Shown: positions 51,480 through 61,463 of the stretch, piece after piece
Layout of the letters: every line of letters begins with the position of its first letter
Numbering within the stretch: position 1 is the stretch's first letter
From: Pseudomethylobacillus aquaticus
GTDB lineage: Bacteria > Pseudomonadota > Gammaproteobacteria > Burkholderiales > Methylophilaceae
Length of the DNA stretch: 64,000 bases
Direction of reading: 5' to 3'
Assembly (NCBI RefSeq): GCF_003730115.1
Contig: NZ_RJVP01000002.1
Coordinates: 483,230-547,229 of the forward strand
Notes under the pieces: model-generated
The model's database searches: none
What the model was told of the DNA's origin: nothing
Seen by the model: only the letters and a program-made list of their open reading frames with translations
Translations under genes and position numbers: made by a program

Positions 51480-52619
51480 TTATCTCACAGCTTGATTTTG
51501 TATGTCAGCGCCATCCGCCTGCAGGTAGCCGGTGACTTCCAGGCCGAAACCGACCATGCTGGGCATCTTGCGCGGGGTGGCCATCAGTTTCATGCGGCGC
51601 ACGCCGAGATCCAGCAGGATCTGCGAGCCTATGCCGTAGTTGCGCAAGTCCTGACGCGGGCGTACCGGCAGGTCGGCATGCTGGATGCGCTCCACCAGAT
51701 CGGCGCCGTCTTCATTGTGATGCAGCAACACCATCACCGCACATTCTGCCTGCTGCATCACTTCCAGCGCTTTAAGCGTGTTCCAGGAGTGGCTGCGGCT
51801 GCTGCTGTCCAGCAGGTCGAACACGGACAGCGGCTCGTGCACGCGTACCAGTACTTCCTGATCGGGCGAAGGTGTGCCCTTGATGAGCGCCAGATGGGTC
51901 TCGTTGGCGATCTGGTCGGCATAGGCGATCAGCCGCATCTCGCCATACGGCGTGACCACGGTACGCTCGGCGGCGCGTGTCACCAGACTTTCCGTCTGGT
52001 TGCGGTAATGGATCAGGTCAGCGATGGTGCCGATCTTGAGGCCGTGCGTCTGGGCAAACGTGATCAGATCCGGCAGACGGGCCATGCTGCCGTCGTCCTT
52101 GAGTATCTCGCAGATCACCGAAGCAGGCTCCAGCCCGGCCAGTGCGGCCAGGTCGCAACCGGCTTCAGTGTGACCGGCACGAACCAGTACACCGCCGTTC
52201 TCGGCGGTCAGCGGGAAGATGTGGCCAGGACTGACGATGTCGCGCGCTGTCGCGTGCTTGCTCACGGCAGCCTGGATGGTGCGGGCGCGGTCTGCTGCGG
52301 AGATGCCGGTGGTGACGCCTTCTGCTGCTTCTATCGACACAGTGAAGTTGGTGCGCATGCTGCTGCCGTTCTTTTGCACCATGGCGGGTAGCTTGAGCTG
52401 GCGACAGCGGGCTTCGGTCAGTGTCAGGCAGATCAGGCCGCGGCCGAAGCGTGCCATGAAGTTGATATGTTCTGGTGTGGCGAACTGGGCCGCCAGCACC
52501 AGGTCACCCTCGTTCTCGCGGTCTTCTTCGTCGACCAGGATGACCATGCGGCCATTGCGGATGTCCTCGATGATCTCTGTGGTCGGGCTGATCGGCAGGC
52601 TGGAATGGTTCGCTGACAT
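51480..52619 (-). CDS. ribB: 3,4-dihydroxy-2-butanone 4-phosphate synthase with degenerate GTP cyclohydrolase II domain (RibBX)
   Basis: A 379-residue two-domain protein. Residues ~1-205 form the DHBP synthase: [15 protein letters not shown], the acidic Mg loop, and [17 protein letters not shown]. Residues ~206-379 resemble GTP cyclohydrolase II, but the zinc-binding cysteines are missing: the region reads [18 protein letters not shown] instead of a Cys-containing loop. Only the first activity is expected, giving the four-carbon unit of riboflavin; a separate ribA must exist. It shares a base with the ribE stop (TGATG). Confidence 0.93.
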   Translation of the reverse strand: MSANHSSLPISPTTEIIEDIRNGRMVILVDEEDRENEGDLVLAAQFATPEHINFMARFGRGLICLTLTEARCRQLKLPAMVQKNGSSMRTNFTVSIEAAEGVTTGISAADRARTIQAAVSKHATARDIVSPGHIFPLTAENGGVLVRAGHTEAGCDLAALAGLEPASVICEILKDDGSMARLPDLITFAQTHGLKIGTIADLIHYRNQTESLVTRAAERTVVTPYGEMRLIAYADQIANETHLALIKGTPSPDQEVLVRVHEPLSVFDLLDSSSRSHSWNTLKALEVMQQAECAVMVLLHHNEDGADLVERIQHADLPVRPRQDLRNYGIGSQILLDLGVRRMKLMATPRKMPSMVGFGLEVTGYLQADGADIQNQAVR

Positions 52620-53230
52620 CAGGCGCTATCCCCGTTGTTGTCCTGTTCCCATTCGGCCATGCGCTGCACATAACGTGCGATCAGGTCGATCTCCAGGTTC
52701 ACACGGCTGCCTACGCCCAGTGTTTGCAATGAGGTGACCGACAGGGTGTGCGGGATCAGGTTGACGCTAAAGGTGTCCTTTTCGACCTGATTCACGGTCA
52801 GGCTGACACCATCGATGGTGATCGAGCCTTTGACCGCGATGAAGCGTGACAGCAGGTTGGGTGCGCGCACTGCCAACAGCATGCAGTCACCGACAGGCTC
52901 GAAGCGTACGATCTGCCCGATGCCATCCACGTGGCCGCTGACCAGGTGACCGCCCAGCCTGTCGTTGAAGCGCAGTGCTTTTTCCAGGTTGACCGCACGC
53001 GGTGCGTCCAGGCCCACGGTACAGTTCAGCGATTCGCGCGACACATGCACCTTGAACGAGGCCGCATCGAAAGCTGTCACGGTCAGACATACGCCGTTGA
53101 CGGCGATGCTGTCACCCAGTTGTACATCTGCCATGTCCAGCGCGCCGACTGTGATATTGAGTTGCACGTCGTCCCCGACCGGGGTGACCTGCGCTATTTG
53201 GCCGACGGCCTGTACGATTCCAGTAAACAT
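52619..53230 (-). CDS. ribE: Riboflavin synthase (alpha subunit)
   Basis: A 203-residue enzyme that dismutates two lumazines to riboflavin. Two lumazine-binding repeats are visible: MFTGIVQAVGQIAQVTP with SIAVNGVCLTV in the first half, and HVDGIGQIVRFEPVG with SITIDGVSLTVNQV in the second. It is the first gene of the minus-strand rib-alg-pyr run. I looked for an FMN riboswitch in the short upstream gap (53231-53268) and it is too short to hold one. Confidence 0.96.
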   Translation of the reverse strand: MFTGIVQAVGQIAQVTPVGDDVQLNITVGALDMADVQLGDSIAVNGVCLTVTAFDAASFKVHVSRESLNCTVGLDAPRAVNLEKALRFNDRLGGHLVSGHVDGIGQIVRFEPVGDCMLLAVRAPNLLSRFIAVKGSITIDGVSLTVNQVEKDTFSVNLIPHTLSVTSLQTLGVGSRVNLEIDLIARYVQRMAEWEQDNNGDSA

Positions 53231-53268
53231 GGTTCGAATTTTAGCAGAGCTGGGTGGCGTGGGCGTGA

Positions 53269-54057
53269 TTAGAACGCAGTGCGCACCAAACCACCTTCGG
53301 CGCGGATAGTGGCGCCGTTGATGATGGCGGCGCGTGCGCTGCAGATAAAGGTGACGATGTCGCCGATCTCCCTGGGGTCGATCAGGCGTCCGATCAGTGA
53401 GGTCGGGCGATTTTCCGCGATGAAGCGGCGCTGCGCTTCAGCCGGAGCGGTACCCGGAAATACGTCCTGGATGAATTTCTCCACATTGTCGGTCAGGGTC
53501 GGGCCGGGCAGCACCGCATTGACGGTCACCTGTGTGCCTTTGGTCAGCTCGGCCAGCGAACGCGAAATGCCTAGCTGCATGGTTTTGGTGGCGCTGTAAT
53601 GCGCCATCTCGGGCGCTGGGCTGAGGCCCGATTCGCTGGAGATGAATACCACGCGCCCGCTATCCTGCTGGAGCATGCCCTGCAGGTAATGGCGCGCCAG
53701 ACGCACACCGCTCATGATGTTGACTTCGAACAGGCGCTGCCAGTCGGCATCGCTTTCCTCAAAGAAGCCCACGGCTTCGTAGATACCCAGATTATTGACC
53801 AGAATGTCCGCCTCTGGCAGTTGGCTGATGAGGGCGGCGCAGCCCGCTTCAGTACCTGCATCGGCGGCGATGCCCAGCAGCCTGGCATCAGGCTGGTCAG
53901 CCCGAATGTTGGCGATGGCCTGATCCACACTGGCCTGGCTGCGGCCGTTGATGACCACCTGCGCGCCTTCGGCGGCAAGTGAGCGTGCGATTTCGAGGCC
54001 GATGCCGCCAGAAGAGGCGGTCACCAGGGCAGTTTTGTTTTGCAGATCGAGTTGCAT
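53269..54057 (-). CDS. Short-chain dehydrogenase/reductase
   Basis: A 262-residue classical SDR. The cofactor motif [19 protein letters not shown] is near residue 10, NNLG is near 88, catalytic Ser is in VVFISSESG and Tyr-x-x-x-Lys in [11 protein letters not shown] near 155. Arg in INGRSQAS suggests NADP(H). ATG 54057 has AAGG 7 bases upstream, better than the start 24 codons earlier. The substrate cannot be told. It lies upstream of ribE on the same strand, 38 bp away. Confidence 0.9.
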   Translation of the reverse strand: MQLDLQNKTALVTASSGGIGLEIARSLAAEGAQVVINGRSQASVDQAIANIRADQPDARLLGIAADAGTEAGCAALISQLPEADILVNNLGIYEAVGFFEESDADWQRLFEVNIMSGVRLARHYLQGMLQQDSGRVVFISSESGLSPAPEMAHYSATKTMQLGISRSLAELTKGTQVTVNAVLPGPTLTDNVEKFIQDVFPGTAPAEAQRRFIAENRPTSLIGRLIDPREIGDIVTFICSARAAIINGATIRAEGGLVRTAF

Positions 54058-54181
54058 AATGAACCTTTTGGCTGAGTTAAGTCGTATGGGTGATGCCTTC
54101 AATGATGGGGGCTGTTCGGGGTGATGCAAGTCTCACCTTTTACTGAATCTATTTTTCAGGCAAGCCTGTTAGAATCTGCGC

Positions 54182-55435
54182 ATGTCACTACCCTACGAAC
54201 TCCTGATCGGCTTGCGCTACACCCGCGCCAAGCGCAACAACCATTTCATCTCCTTCATTTCCATGACCAGCATGGTCGGTATCGCGCTAGGTGTGGCGGC
54301 GCTGATCGTGGTGTTGTCGGTGATGAACGGCTTTCAGCATGAGCTCCGCTCGCGCATCCTGAGTGTGGCCTCGCACATGGAGATCAACGAGCCGAACGGC
54401 GGCTTGCAGAACTGGCCCGCGGTGGCGGCCAGTGTCACCGGGCAGCCACATGTGCTGGGTTCCGCACCTTATATATGGGCACAAGGCATGCTGGCCAACG
54501 GGTCGGCGGTGCGCGGCACCATCGTACGCGGGGTGTTGCCGGCCTCGGAGCGCAATGTGGCGGAGCTGGATGAGCACATGAAGCTGGGCAGGCTGGATGA
54601 TTTGCGGCCGGGTGAGTTCAACATCATCCTTGGTCTGGAGCTCAAGCAGGCGCTGGGGGTGGAAGTGGGTGACAAGGTCACGGTGATGGCCCCGCAGGGC
54701 CAGTTCACGCCCACCGGGGTGTTGCCGCGTATCAAGCAGTTCCGTGTGGTGGGTGTGTTCGAAGTGGGGATGTATGACTACGATGCGGGCTTGGCGCTGA
54801 TCCACATGGACGACGCTGCCGCCCTGTACCGCATGGGTGACTGGGTGTCCGGCCTGCGTCTCAAGCTGGATGACATGTTCCAGGCGCCGCGCGTGTCCGA
54901 ACAGCTGGTGACACATCTGGGCAGCATGGGCAGTTACACCATCCGTGACTGGACGCAACAGCATGCCAATTTCTTCCGCGCCATCCAGATGGAGAAGCGC
55001 GTGATGTTCATCATCCTGACGCTGATCGTGGCGGTGGCTGCCTTCAATATCGTGTCTACGCTGGTGATGGCGGTGACGGACAAGCGTGCAGACATCGCCA
55101 TCATGCGCACGTTCGGTGCCAGTCCGCGCAGCATCATGCAGATCTTCATGGTGCAAGGGGCCCTCATCGGCATCATCGGTACTTTGTTCGGTGTGTTCTT
55201 CGGCGTGTTGCTGGCGCTGAACGTGGAAACCATCGTGCCCATGATAGAACGGGCCATCGGCTCGCAATTCCTGGCCAAAGACGTGTATTACATCAACGAC
55301 CTGCCTTCCAGGTTGCAATGGATGGATGTGTGGGTGATCGCCGGCATGTCAGCTTTGCTGAGTCTGCTGGCGACACTGTATCCAAGCTGGCGTGCTGCCA
55401 AAACCAACCCGGCCGAGGCCTTGCGCTATGAATAG
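54182..55435 (+). CDS. lolC: Lipoprotein-releasing ABC transporter permease LolC/LolE family
   Basis: A 417-residue inner-membrane permease. The N-terminal helix region [27 protein letters not shown] is typical, a large periplasmic MacB-like domain follows, then three C-terminal helices with [27 protein letters not shown] as coupling region. Only one permease gene is present, so it may act as a homodimer (LolF type) with LolD. It overlaps lolD by 8 bp. Confidence 0.93.
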   Translation: MSLPYELLIGLRYTRAKRNNHFISFISMTSMVGIALGVAALIVVLSVMNGFQHELRSRILSVASHMEINEPNGGLQNWPAVAASVTGQPHVLGSAPYIWAQGMLANGSAVRGTIVRGVLPASERNVAELDEHMKLGRLDDLRPGEFNIILGLELKQALGVEVGDKVTVMAPQGQFTPTGVLPRIKQFRVVGVFEVGMYDYDAGLALIHMDDAAALYRMGDWVSGLRLKLDDMFQAPRVSEQLVTHLGSMGSYTIRDWTQQHANFFRAIQMEKRVMFIILTLIVAVAAFNIVSTLVMAVTDKRADIAIMRTFGASPRSIMQIFMVQGALIGIIGTLFGVFFGVLLALNVETIVPMIERAIGSQFLAKDVYYINDLPSRLQWMDVWVIAGMSALLSLLATLYPSWRAAKTNPAEALRYE

Positions 55436-56114
55436 TCCTGACGAGATCCTGGCCTGTAGCGGCCTGAGTAAGACCTATGCAGGGCTGGATGTTTCGGTGC
55501 TCAATGGTATCGACCTGCATGTGGCGCATGGCGAGCAGGTGGCGATCGTGGGCACCTCCGGCTCAGGCAAGAGTACCCTGCTGCATTTGCTGGGCGGGCT
55601 GGATAGCCCGAATGCCGGTAGCGTGCGCATCGTGGGCCAGAACGTCGCCACACTGAGCGAACAGCAGCGCGGACAACTGCGCAACAGCGCACTGGGTTTT
55701 GTGTATCAGTTCCACCATTTGCTGCCGGAATTCACGGCGCTGGAGAACGTCGCCCTGCCCTTGCTGATCCGGCGTGTGTCGCGCAAGCAGGCCACCGAAC
55801 AGGCGGCCGAAGTGCTGCGTCAGGTGGGCTTGGGGCATCGCATGGAGCATATGCCGGGCGAGATGTCAGGTGGCGAACGCCAGCGTGCTGCCGTGGCGCG
55901 CGCGCTGGTCACCAGGCCGCGCTGCATCCTGGCGGATGAGCCCACAGGCAATCTGGATCGTCATACCGCCGACAGCGTGTTCGACCTGTTGTTGACGCTG
56001 AACCGCGAGCAGGGCGTGAGTCTGGTCGTGGTCACCCATGATCTGGCACTGGCCGCCAAGATGCAGCGCCAGTATCGTTTGCAGGACGGAATCCTCACTC
56101 AAACCAGGCCTTAG
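55428..56114 (+). CDS. lolD: Lipoprotein-releasing ABC transporter ATPase LolD
   Basis: A 228-residue ABC ATPase: Walker [21 protein letters not shown]-loop region [18 protein letters not shown], signature [15 protein letters not shown] and Walker [28 protein letters not shown] is distinctive of LolD. ATG 55428 lies within the end of lolC (8-bp overlap). It powers release of lipoproteins to LolA; LptE and others depend on it. Confidence 0.95.
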   Translation: MNSPDEILACSGLSKTYAGLDVSVLNGIDLHVAHGEQVAIVGTSGSGKSTLLHLLGGLDSPNAGSVRIVGQNVATLSEQQRGQLRNSALGFVYQFHHLLPEFTALENVALPLLIRRVSRKQATEQAAEVLRQVGLGHRMEHMPGEMSGGERQRAAVARALVTRPRCILADEPTGNLDRHTADSVFDLLLTLNREQGVSLVVVTHDLALAAKMQRQYRLQDGILTQTRP

Positions 56115-56116
56115 GC

Positions 56117-58507
56117 ATGCAGCTTATCCCCGGCGCGCTGATGTTTGTCTGCGGTGTCTGGGGTTTGCAGCAGCAAGCCGAGCTGCCAGGCTTGCCATCG
56201 CTGGCGTTTGCAGTCGGTCTTGGCCTGTTGCTGTTGCTGGTGTTGACGCGGCGAGCTGCTGCAAGCCGGCCAGTCAGTGACCGCTGGTTTTCCTTTGTTT
56301 ACCCCTCGTTTTTCATCAAAGCGCTCTGTTTGCTGCTGGCATTCCTTGCCGGTTTCAGTTGGGCTGCCATTGCTGCACACAGTCGCTTGTCAGATCGCCT
56401 GGAGTCAGCTTGGGAAGGGCGTGATATCAGCCTGATTGGTGTGGTGGCCAGCCTGCCACAGTCGCATGCACGCGGTCAGCGCTTTGTGTTTGACGTGGAG
56501 CAGGTGTTGACGCCAGGCGCACACCTGCCGGGACGTGTGCTGTTATCCAATTATCAAGTCAGTCGATCCAGCGCATCGCCGCAGGTCATGCAGGCTGCAC
56601 AGCGCTGGCAATTGACGGTAAGGCTTAAGCAAGCGCATGGCAATTACAATCCGCACGGTTTCGACTACGAGGCCTGGTTGTTGCAGCAGAATCTGCGTGC
56701 AACTGGGTATGTGCGGCATCAGCCTGCTCCGCAATTGCTTGAATCGCGCGTGTGGCAACCCGCTTATCTGCTGCAGGCAGTACGTGAGCAGTTGCGCCAG
56801 AGCATGCAGCAGGTGCTGGCAGGGCGTGCCTATGCCGGGGTGCTGCAGGCGCTGGTGATAGGCGATCAAGGGGTCATTCCGGCAGAGCAGTGGCAGTTGT
56901 TCTTGCATACCGGCACCAATCACCTGATGAGCATCTCCGGCTTGCACATCACCATGTTGTCCGGGCTGGTGTTTGCATTGTGTTATGCAGGCTGGCGGCG
57001 CAGCCCGCGGCTGTGTTTGCATTTGCCAGCGCTAAAGGCCGCCACGCTGGCCGGAGCACTGGCCGCACTGGCGTATACCTTGATCGCGGGCTTTTCCATC
57101 CCTTCCCAGCGCACGCTGTATATGTTGCTGGTGTTTGCTGCCGCCTTATGGCTGGGGCGTGGTCTGGGGTTGTCTGCGGTATTGACGCTGGCCTTGCTGG
57201 TGGTGGTGCTGATCGACCCCTGGGCAGTGCTGGCGCCCGGGTTCTGGCTGTCATTTGGTGCAGTCGCCGTCATCGGCTATGCCTTGCATGGGCGTTTGCG
57301 TAGCGCGCACTGGCTGAAACAATCGTTGTGGTCACAATGGGCTGTCACGCTGGGTTTGCTGCCTATGCTGCTGTTGATGTTCAATCAGCTGTCAGTGGTG
57401 GCGCCGCTGGCGAATCTGTTTGCCATTCCGCTCATCAGCCTGGTGGTGGTGCCACTGGCCTTGCTGGGCGCATTCCTGCAGCTGGACTGGCCTTTGCTGC
57501 TGGCGCATGCGCTGTTGGATTGGGGTATGCAGCTGCTGGAAGTGTTGGCGAGCTTGCCTGTGAGTCTTTGGGCCCAGGCCGCGCCACCATTATGGAGCGT
57601 GCCGCTGGCGCTACTGGGCATGGGTTGTTTGTTGTTGCCGCGGGGTGTGCCGCTGCGCTGGCTGGGGCTGGTGCTGTGCCTGCCACTGTTTTTATCAGCG
57701 CCACCACGCCCTGCGAACGGGGCGATGCAAGTGGTCATGCTGGACGTGGGGCAGGGTACCGCCGTGCTGGTGCGTACGGCTGGACATGCGCTGCTGTATG
57801 ACACCGGGCCGCGCTTTTCCGAAGAGGCGGATGCGGCCAGCCGCGTCATTTTGCCGTACTTGCGGGGCGAGGGGGTGCAACATCTGGATGGATTGGTGGT
57901 CAGTCACGATGACAGTGATCACAGCGGTGGCATGCAGACTTTGCTCGAGTCTCTGCCGGTTAGTCGAGTTTGGAGTTCTTTGGCTGTTGTGCCCAGGGGA
58001 GTCAGGCACCAGCCTTGCCGGGCTGGGCAGGTCTGGAACTGGGATGGTGTACGTTTCGAGATGCTCCATCCAGCGCGGTCGGTAGAGGCGGCGACCAAAG
58101 ATAACGACCGTAGCTGCGTATTGCGCGTCAGTCATGTGGCAGGCCGCTTGCTGCTGGCGGGTGATATCGAGCGTCGTGCGGAGATGCAGCTGCTGGAGCA
58201 AGATGCGTCCTTGTTGGCGGCGGATGTGCTGCTGGTGCCACATCACGGCAGTGGTACGTCTTCGACCACGGCGTTCATCGAGGCGGTCAATCCGGCGTTT
58301 GCGCTGGTCAGCGCGGGTTACCGTAATCGTTTCGGACACCCCAAGCCAGACATCGTGGCCAGATATGTGCATGCTGGCCGTCATGTTTACCGTACCGACC
58401 AGCATGGTGCAGTGTTGGTGGATTTCGATGCTGACGGGATACGGCTAAGTGGATGGCGGCAACAGCGCCCGCGCTACTGGCATGCTTCTGCTGTTATCGC
58501 GCAATGA
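56117..58507 (+). CDS. comEC: DNA internalisation competence protein ComEC/Rec2
   Basis: A 796-residue polytopic membrane protein. The N-terminal DUF4131-like region is followed by the Competence domain, with the membrane motif HTGTNHLMSISGLHITMLSG near residue 260, and a C-terminal metallo-beta-lactamase-like domain with LDVGQGTAVLVRT, VVSHDDSDHSGGM (HxxxxDH type) and LLVPHHGSGTSSTTAF. It forms the inner-membrane channel for single-stranded DNA uptake. It begins 2 bp after lolD. Confidence 0.95.
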   Translation: MQLIPGALMFVCGVWGLQQQAELPGLPSLAFAVGLGLLLLLVLTRRAAASRPVSDRWFSFVYPSFFIKALCLLLAFLAGFSWAAIAAHSRLSDRLESAWEGRDISLIGVVASLPQSHARGQRFVFDVEQVLTPGAHLPGRVLLSNYQVSRSSASPQVMQAAQRWQLTVRLKQAHGNYNPHGFDYEAWLLQQNLRATGYVRHQPAPQLLESRVWQPAYLLQAVREQLRQSMQQVLAGRAYAGVLQALVIGDQGVIPAEQWQLFLHTGTNHLMSISGLHITMLSGLVFALCYAGWRRSPRLCLHLPALKAATLAGALAALAYTLIAGFSIPSQRTLYMLLVFAAALWLGRGLGLSAVLTLALLVVVLIDPWAVLAPGFWLSFGAVAVIGYALHGRLRSAHWLKQSLWSQWAVTLGLLPMLLLMFNQLSVVAPLANLFAIPLISLVVVPLALLGAFLQLDWPLLLAHALLDWGMQLLEVLASLPVSLWAQAAPPLWSVPLALLGMGCLLLPRGVPLRWLGLVLCLPLFLSAPPRPANGAMQVVMLDVGQGTAVLVRTAGHALLYDTGPRFSEEADAASRVILPYLRGEGVQHLDGLVVSHDDSDHSGGMQTLLESLPVSRVWSSLAVVPRGVRHQPCRAGQVWNWDGVRFEMLHPARSVEAATKDNDRSCVLRVSHVAGRLLLAGDIERRAEMQLLEQDASLLAADVLLVPHHGSGTSSTTAFIEAVNPAFALVSAGYRNRFGHPKPDIVARYVHAGRHVYRTDQHGAVLVDFDADGIRLSGWRQQRPRYWHASAVIAQ

Positions 58508-58585
58508 GTACGGGTAGCGTGCTTGCTGAATCGGGGTTCACACGCTAAAGTAACGCCACTTTAGCGCTTATCGAGGAGTTGTTCC

Positions 58586-59191
58586 GTGTGGGAAATTATT
58601 AAGGCAGCAGGCTGGCCGATCTGGCCGCTGATTTTTGCCTCGGTGGTGGCGGTGGCTATCATCCTCGAGCGTCTGTGGGCATTGCGTACCAGCTCGGTCG
58701 CGCCATCCAATCTGCTGGATGATGTGCAGCGCAGTTTGCGTGACGGCAAGATCAGTCAGGATGGCATCGCCAAGTTGCGTCATCACTCCCTGATGGGAGA
58801 GATCTTCGCCAGTGCCTTGAATAACCTCGATTCGTCGCGCGAGATCATGAAGGAGGCGATCGAAGAAACAGGCCGCTCGGTGGCGCACAAGCTGGAACGT
58901 TATCTGAACACCTTGGGCACCATTTCTACCGTTGCGCCGTTGCTTGGTTTGCTGGGCACCGTGATCGGTATGGTCGAGCTGTTTGGTGCGTTCACTGAAA
59001 ATGGCCATGATGTTGCTCAGTTTGCTCGTGGCATCTCGGTGGCGCTCTACAACACGGCAGGCGGTATCGTGGTGGCGGTGCCCGCCATGATTTTCTACCG
59101 TTATTTCCGTGGCAAGGTGGATGGCTACATCGTCGAGATGGAGCAGCAGGCCATCAAGCTGGTGGAAATCATTCATGGCGAGCGTAAATAG
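58586..59191 (+). CDS. exbB: MotA/TolQ/ExbB proton channel family protein
   Basis: A 201-residue inner-membrane protein with three hydrophobic segments; ISTVAPLLGLLGTVIGMVELF near residue 115 is the channel helix signature and GGIVVAVPAMIFYRYFRG the third helix. It starts with GTG 58586, with GAGGAG upstream. With the ExbD protein encoded next, it should couple proton flow to TonB. No tonB is nearby; in this gene order the pair often precedes lipid A genes. Confidence 0.92.
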   Translation: MWEIIKAAGWPIWPLIFASVVAVAIILERLWALRTSSVAPSNLLDDVQRSLRDGKISQDGIAKLRHHSLMGEIFASALNNLDSSREIMKEAIEETGRSVAHKLERYLNTLGTISTVAPLLGLLGTVIGMVELFGAFTENGHDVAQFARGISVALYNTAGGIVVAVPAMIFYRYFRGKVDGYIVEMEQQAIKLVEIIHGERK

Positions 59192-59193
59192 AC

Positions 59194-59616
59194 ATGAATT
59201 TTCAACGCGGCAAACGCCATGAAGAGCTGGAGATGAATCTGGTGCCGTTGATCGACGTGCTGCTGGTCATCATCATTTTCCTGGTCGTCAGCACCACGTT
59301 CTCGCGCATGAGTGAACTGCAGATCAATCTGCCTTCTGCAGAAGCGACACCGCAGCAGAACAAGCCTGAACTGGTCAATGTCGATCTGGATGCGGCAGGT
59401 AACTACCAGGTCAACGGCACCAATGTGGCAAGCCCCACTGTCGCTGCCATCAGCGCGGCCTTGCGCACGGCAGCCGGTGAACAGAAAGAGCCGACCATCG
59501 TGATCAATGCGGATGGTGCCAGTAATCACCAATCTGTCATCAATATCATGGAAGCGGCACGTGCCGCTGGTTACAGCCGTATCACCTTTACCACACAGAT
59601 CTCTTCCGGCTCTTAA
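59194..59616 (+). CDS. exbD: Biopolymer transport protein ExbD/TolR family
   Basis: A 140-residue protein with one N-terminal membrane helix, VPLIDVLLVIIIFLVVSTTF, carrying the essential Asp, and a periplasmic domain with VVINADGASNHQSVINIMEAARAAG. It begins 2 bp after exbB. The partner channel gene precedes it. Confidence 0.93.
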   Translation: MNFQRGKRHEELEMNLVPLIDVLLVIIIFLVVSTTFSRMSELQINLPSAEATPQQNKPELVNVDLDAAGNYQVNGTNVASPTVAAISAALRTAAGEQKEPTIVINADGASNHQSVINIMEAARAAGYSRITFTTQISSGS

Positions 59617-59683
59617 ACCTGTTCTGGTTTATTGGTTTTGCAGTTCTGCATGCGCGGACTGCTGCCCGTTCGTTTTTAGTCTA

Positions 59684-59703
59684 ACCATCGACAACTCGAT
59701 GGT
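59684..59703. other. Perfect hairpin in the exbD-msbA gap
   Basis: ACCATCGA-CAAC-TCGATGGT: an eight-base perfect stem with a four-base loop, 23 bases before the msbA ATG. It is followed by ATTTGAG and not a T-run, so a terminator is unlikely; it could be an operator or an mRNA hairpin that affects msbA translation. Confidence 0.5.
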
Positions 59704-59726
59704 ATTTGAGAGAAATTCACGCCCTT

Positions 59727-61457
59727 ATGGAAGTTTCAACCCTATATAACGCCAAAAATCTGTATCTGCGCTTGCTGCGCTATACCGGGAAGTTCTGGGT
59801 GGTGTTTGCTGCAAGTATTGTCGCGTTGATCATTCTTTCCGCTACCAATACCGGCTTTCTGGCGACCATCAAGATGGTCACGGACCAAGGGTTCGTCAAT
59901 TTTGATTCGGATACGTCACATTATTTGCCGCTGATGTTGTTCGGTCTGCTGGCGATACGCGCAATTGCCGGTTTTGTCGCTGCATTCGGTATGCGCTGGG
60001 TTGGTCGCCGAGTGATTGAAGCCTTGCGTGTTGATGCATTCAAAAAGCTGATGACATTCCCGGTGAGTTTTTTTGATGCCCAGTCTGCTGGGGTAATCAC
60101 TTCCAAGCTGACTTACGATACTGAGCAGATCTCCAAAGCAGCTACCAATGTTGCGGTCACGGCGGTACGTGACAGCCTGACCATTTTGGGCATGGTCGGC
60201 TATATGCTGTATCTGGACTGGAAGCTCACCATGATTTTTATGATCATGGCGCCTGTGATGGCCATCTACCTCAAAGTCATGACCCCGAGGCTGCGCGCCG
60301 CCAGTCGTGTGGTACAGGATTCGATGGGTAATTTGACTCAGGTGATTGAAGAGGCGGTTTCTGGTCAGCGTGTCGTCAAGATTTTTGGCGGTGGGGAATA
60401 CGAGAACGCCAGATTCTCGCAGGTCGCAGGCGTTAATCGACGTATCCATATTCGCCTCGCCCGTCTGGCATGTTTGAATAGTATGGTCATTGAAATACTG
60501 GCGGGAGTCGCGCTTGGTCTGGTGGTTTACTATGCAATAGGTAAATTCACAGCTGGCGAATTCGCTGCTTTTATTGGCGCGCTGCTGATGCTGATCGCGC
60601 CAATCAAGAACCTGACCAGCATGAACGAGGATCTGCAGGTAGGACTCGCCGCCGCTGACAGTGTGTTCAGGCTGATCGACTCACCTGCCGAAGTGGATGA
60701 TGGCGTTGCGGTCATGCTGGCATCGAAAGGGGCGATCGAGTTTCGGGACATTGGCCTGCGCTACGAAAATGCCAAACGGTCTGCGCTCAGCCATCTTAGT
60801 TTTCATATTCAGCCCGGTGAAAAAGTGGCATTGGTTGGCCGCTCCGGTGGAGGCAAGACCACGCTCATCAACTTGCTGCCACGATTTTATGAATTTCAGC
60901 AAGGTGAGGTTTTGCTGGATGGCGTAGACATTCGATCCCTGTCACTACGTCAATTACGCCAGCAATTTGCACTGGTCAGTCAGGATGTGATCCTGTTCAA
61001 CGACACGGTGTTCAACAATATTGCCTATGGCGTGTTGCGCGATGCGAGTGAGGAGCGTGTGATTGCAGCAGCCAAGGCTGCGCATGCCTGGGAGTTCATT
61101 CAGCAATTGCCTAACGGCTTGCAAAGCGAGATCGGCGACCGTGGTGTGCGCCTTTCCGGAGGCCAGCGCCAGCGTTTGGCCATCGCGCGTGCCATCCTTA
61201 AAGATGCCCCTATCCTGTTGCTGGACGAGGCAACTTCTGCGCTGGATACCGAATCCGAGCAGCATGTACAAGCTGCGCTGGATGAGTTGATGCGTAACCG
61301 TACCACACTGGTCATCGCGCACCGACTGTCCACCATCGAGAACGCTGATCGCATTCTGGTGATGGAGCAGGGCAATATCATCGAGTCCGGCAGTCATGCC
61401 GAGCTCATGCAGCTAGGTGAACATTACGCCAAGCTGTACCGTAAACAGTTCCACTGA
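59727..61457 (+). CDS. msbA: Lipid A export ABC transporter MsbA
   Basis: A ~576-residue half-transporter with six membrane helices and a C-terminal ATPase: Walker A VGRSGGGKTTLINLL, signature LSGGQRQRLAIARAIL, Walker B ILLLDEATSALD and H-loop IAHRLSTIENADRI. GRRVIEALRVDAFKKLMTFP is the intracellular loop typical of MsbA. ATG 59727 (MEVSTLYNAKNLY) is preferred over TTG 59706, though neither has ideal SD spacing. It flips lipid A-core across the inner membrane and fits with lpxK next door. Confidence 0.94.
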   Translation: MEVSTLYNAKNLYLRLLRYTGKFWVVFAASIVALIILSATNTGFLATIKMVTDQGFVNFDSDTSHYLPLMLFGLLAIRAIAGFVAAFGMRWVGRRVIEALRVDAFKKLMTFPVSFFDAQSAGVITSKLTYDTEQISKAATNVAVTAVRDSLTILGMVGYMLYLDWKLTMIFMIMAPVMAIYLKVMTPRLRAASRVVQDSMGNLTQVIEEAVSGQRVVKIFGGGEYENARFSQVAGVNRRIHIRLARLACLNSMVIEILAGVALGLVVYYAIGKFTAGEFAAFIGALLMLIAPIKNLTSMNEDLQVGLAAADSVFRLIDSPAEVDDGVAVMLASKGAIEFRDIGLRYENAKRSALSHLSFHIQPGEKVALVGRSGGGKTTLINLLPRFYEFQQGEVLLDGVDIRSLSLRQLRQQFALVSQDVILFNDTVFNNIAYGVLRDASEERVIAAAKAAHAWEFIQQLPNGLQSEIGDRGVRLSGGQRQRLAIARAILKDAPILLLDEATSALDTESEQHVQAALDELMRNRTTLVIAHRLSTIENADRILVMEQGNIIESGSHAELMQLGEHYAKLYRKQFH

Positions 61458-61463
61458 CAAGCC

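Noticed and set aside
53231..53268. Possible FMN riboswitch upstream of ribE.
   Set aside because: The gap to the SDR gene is under 40 bases and shows none of the conserved RFN stems.
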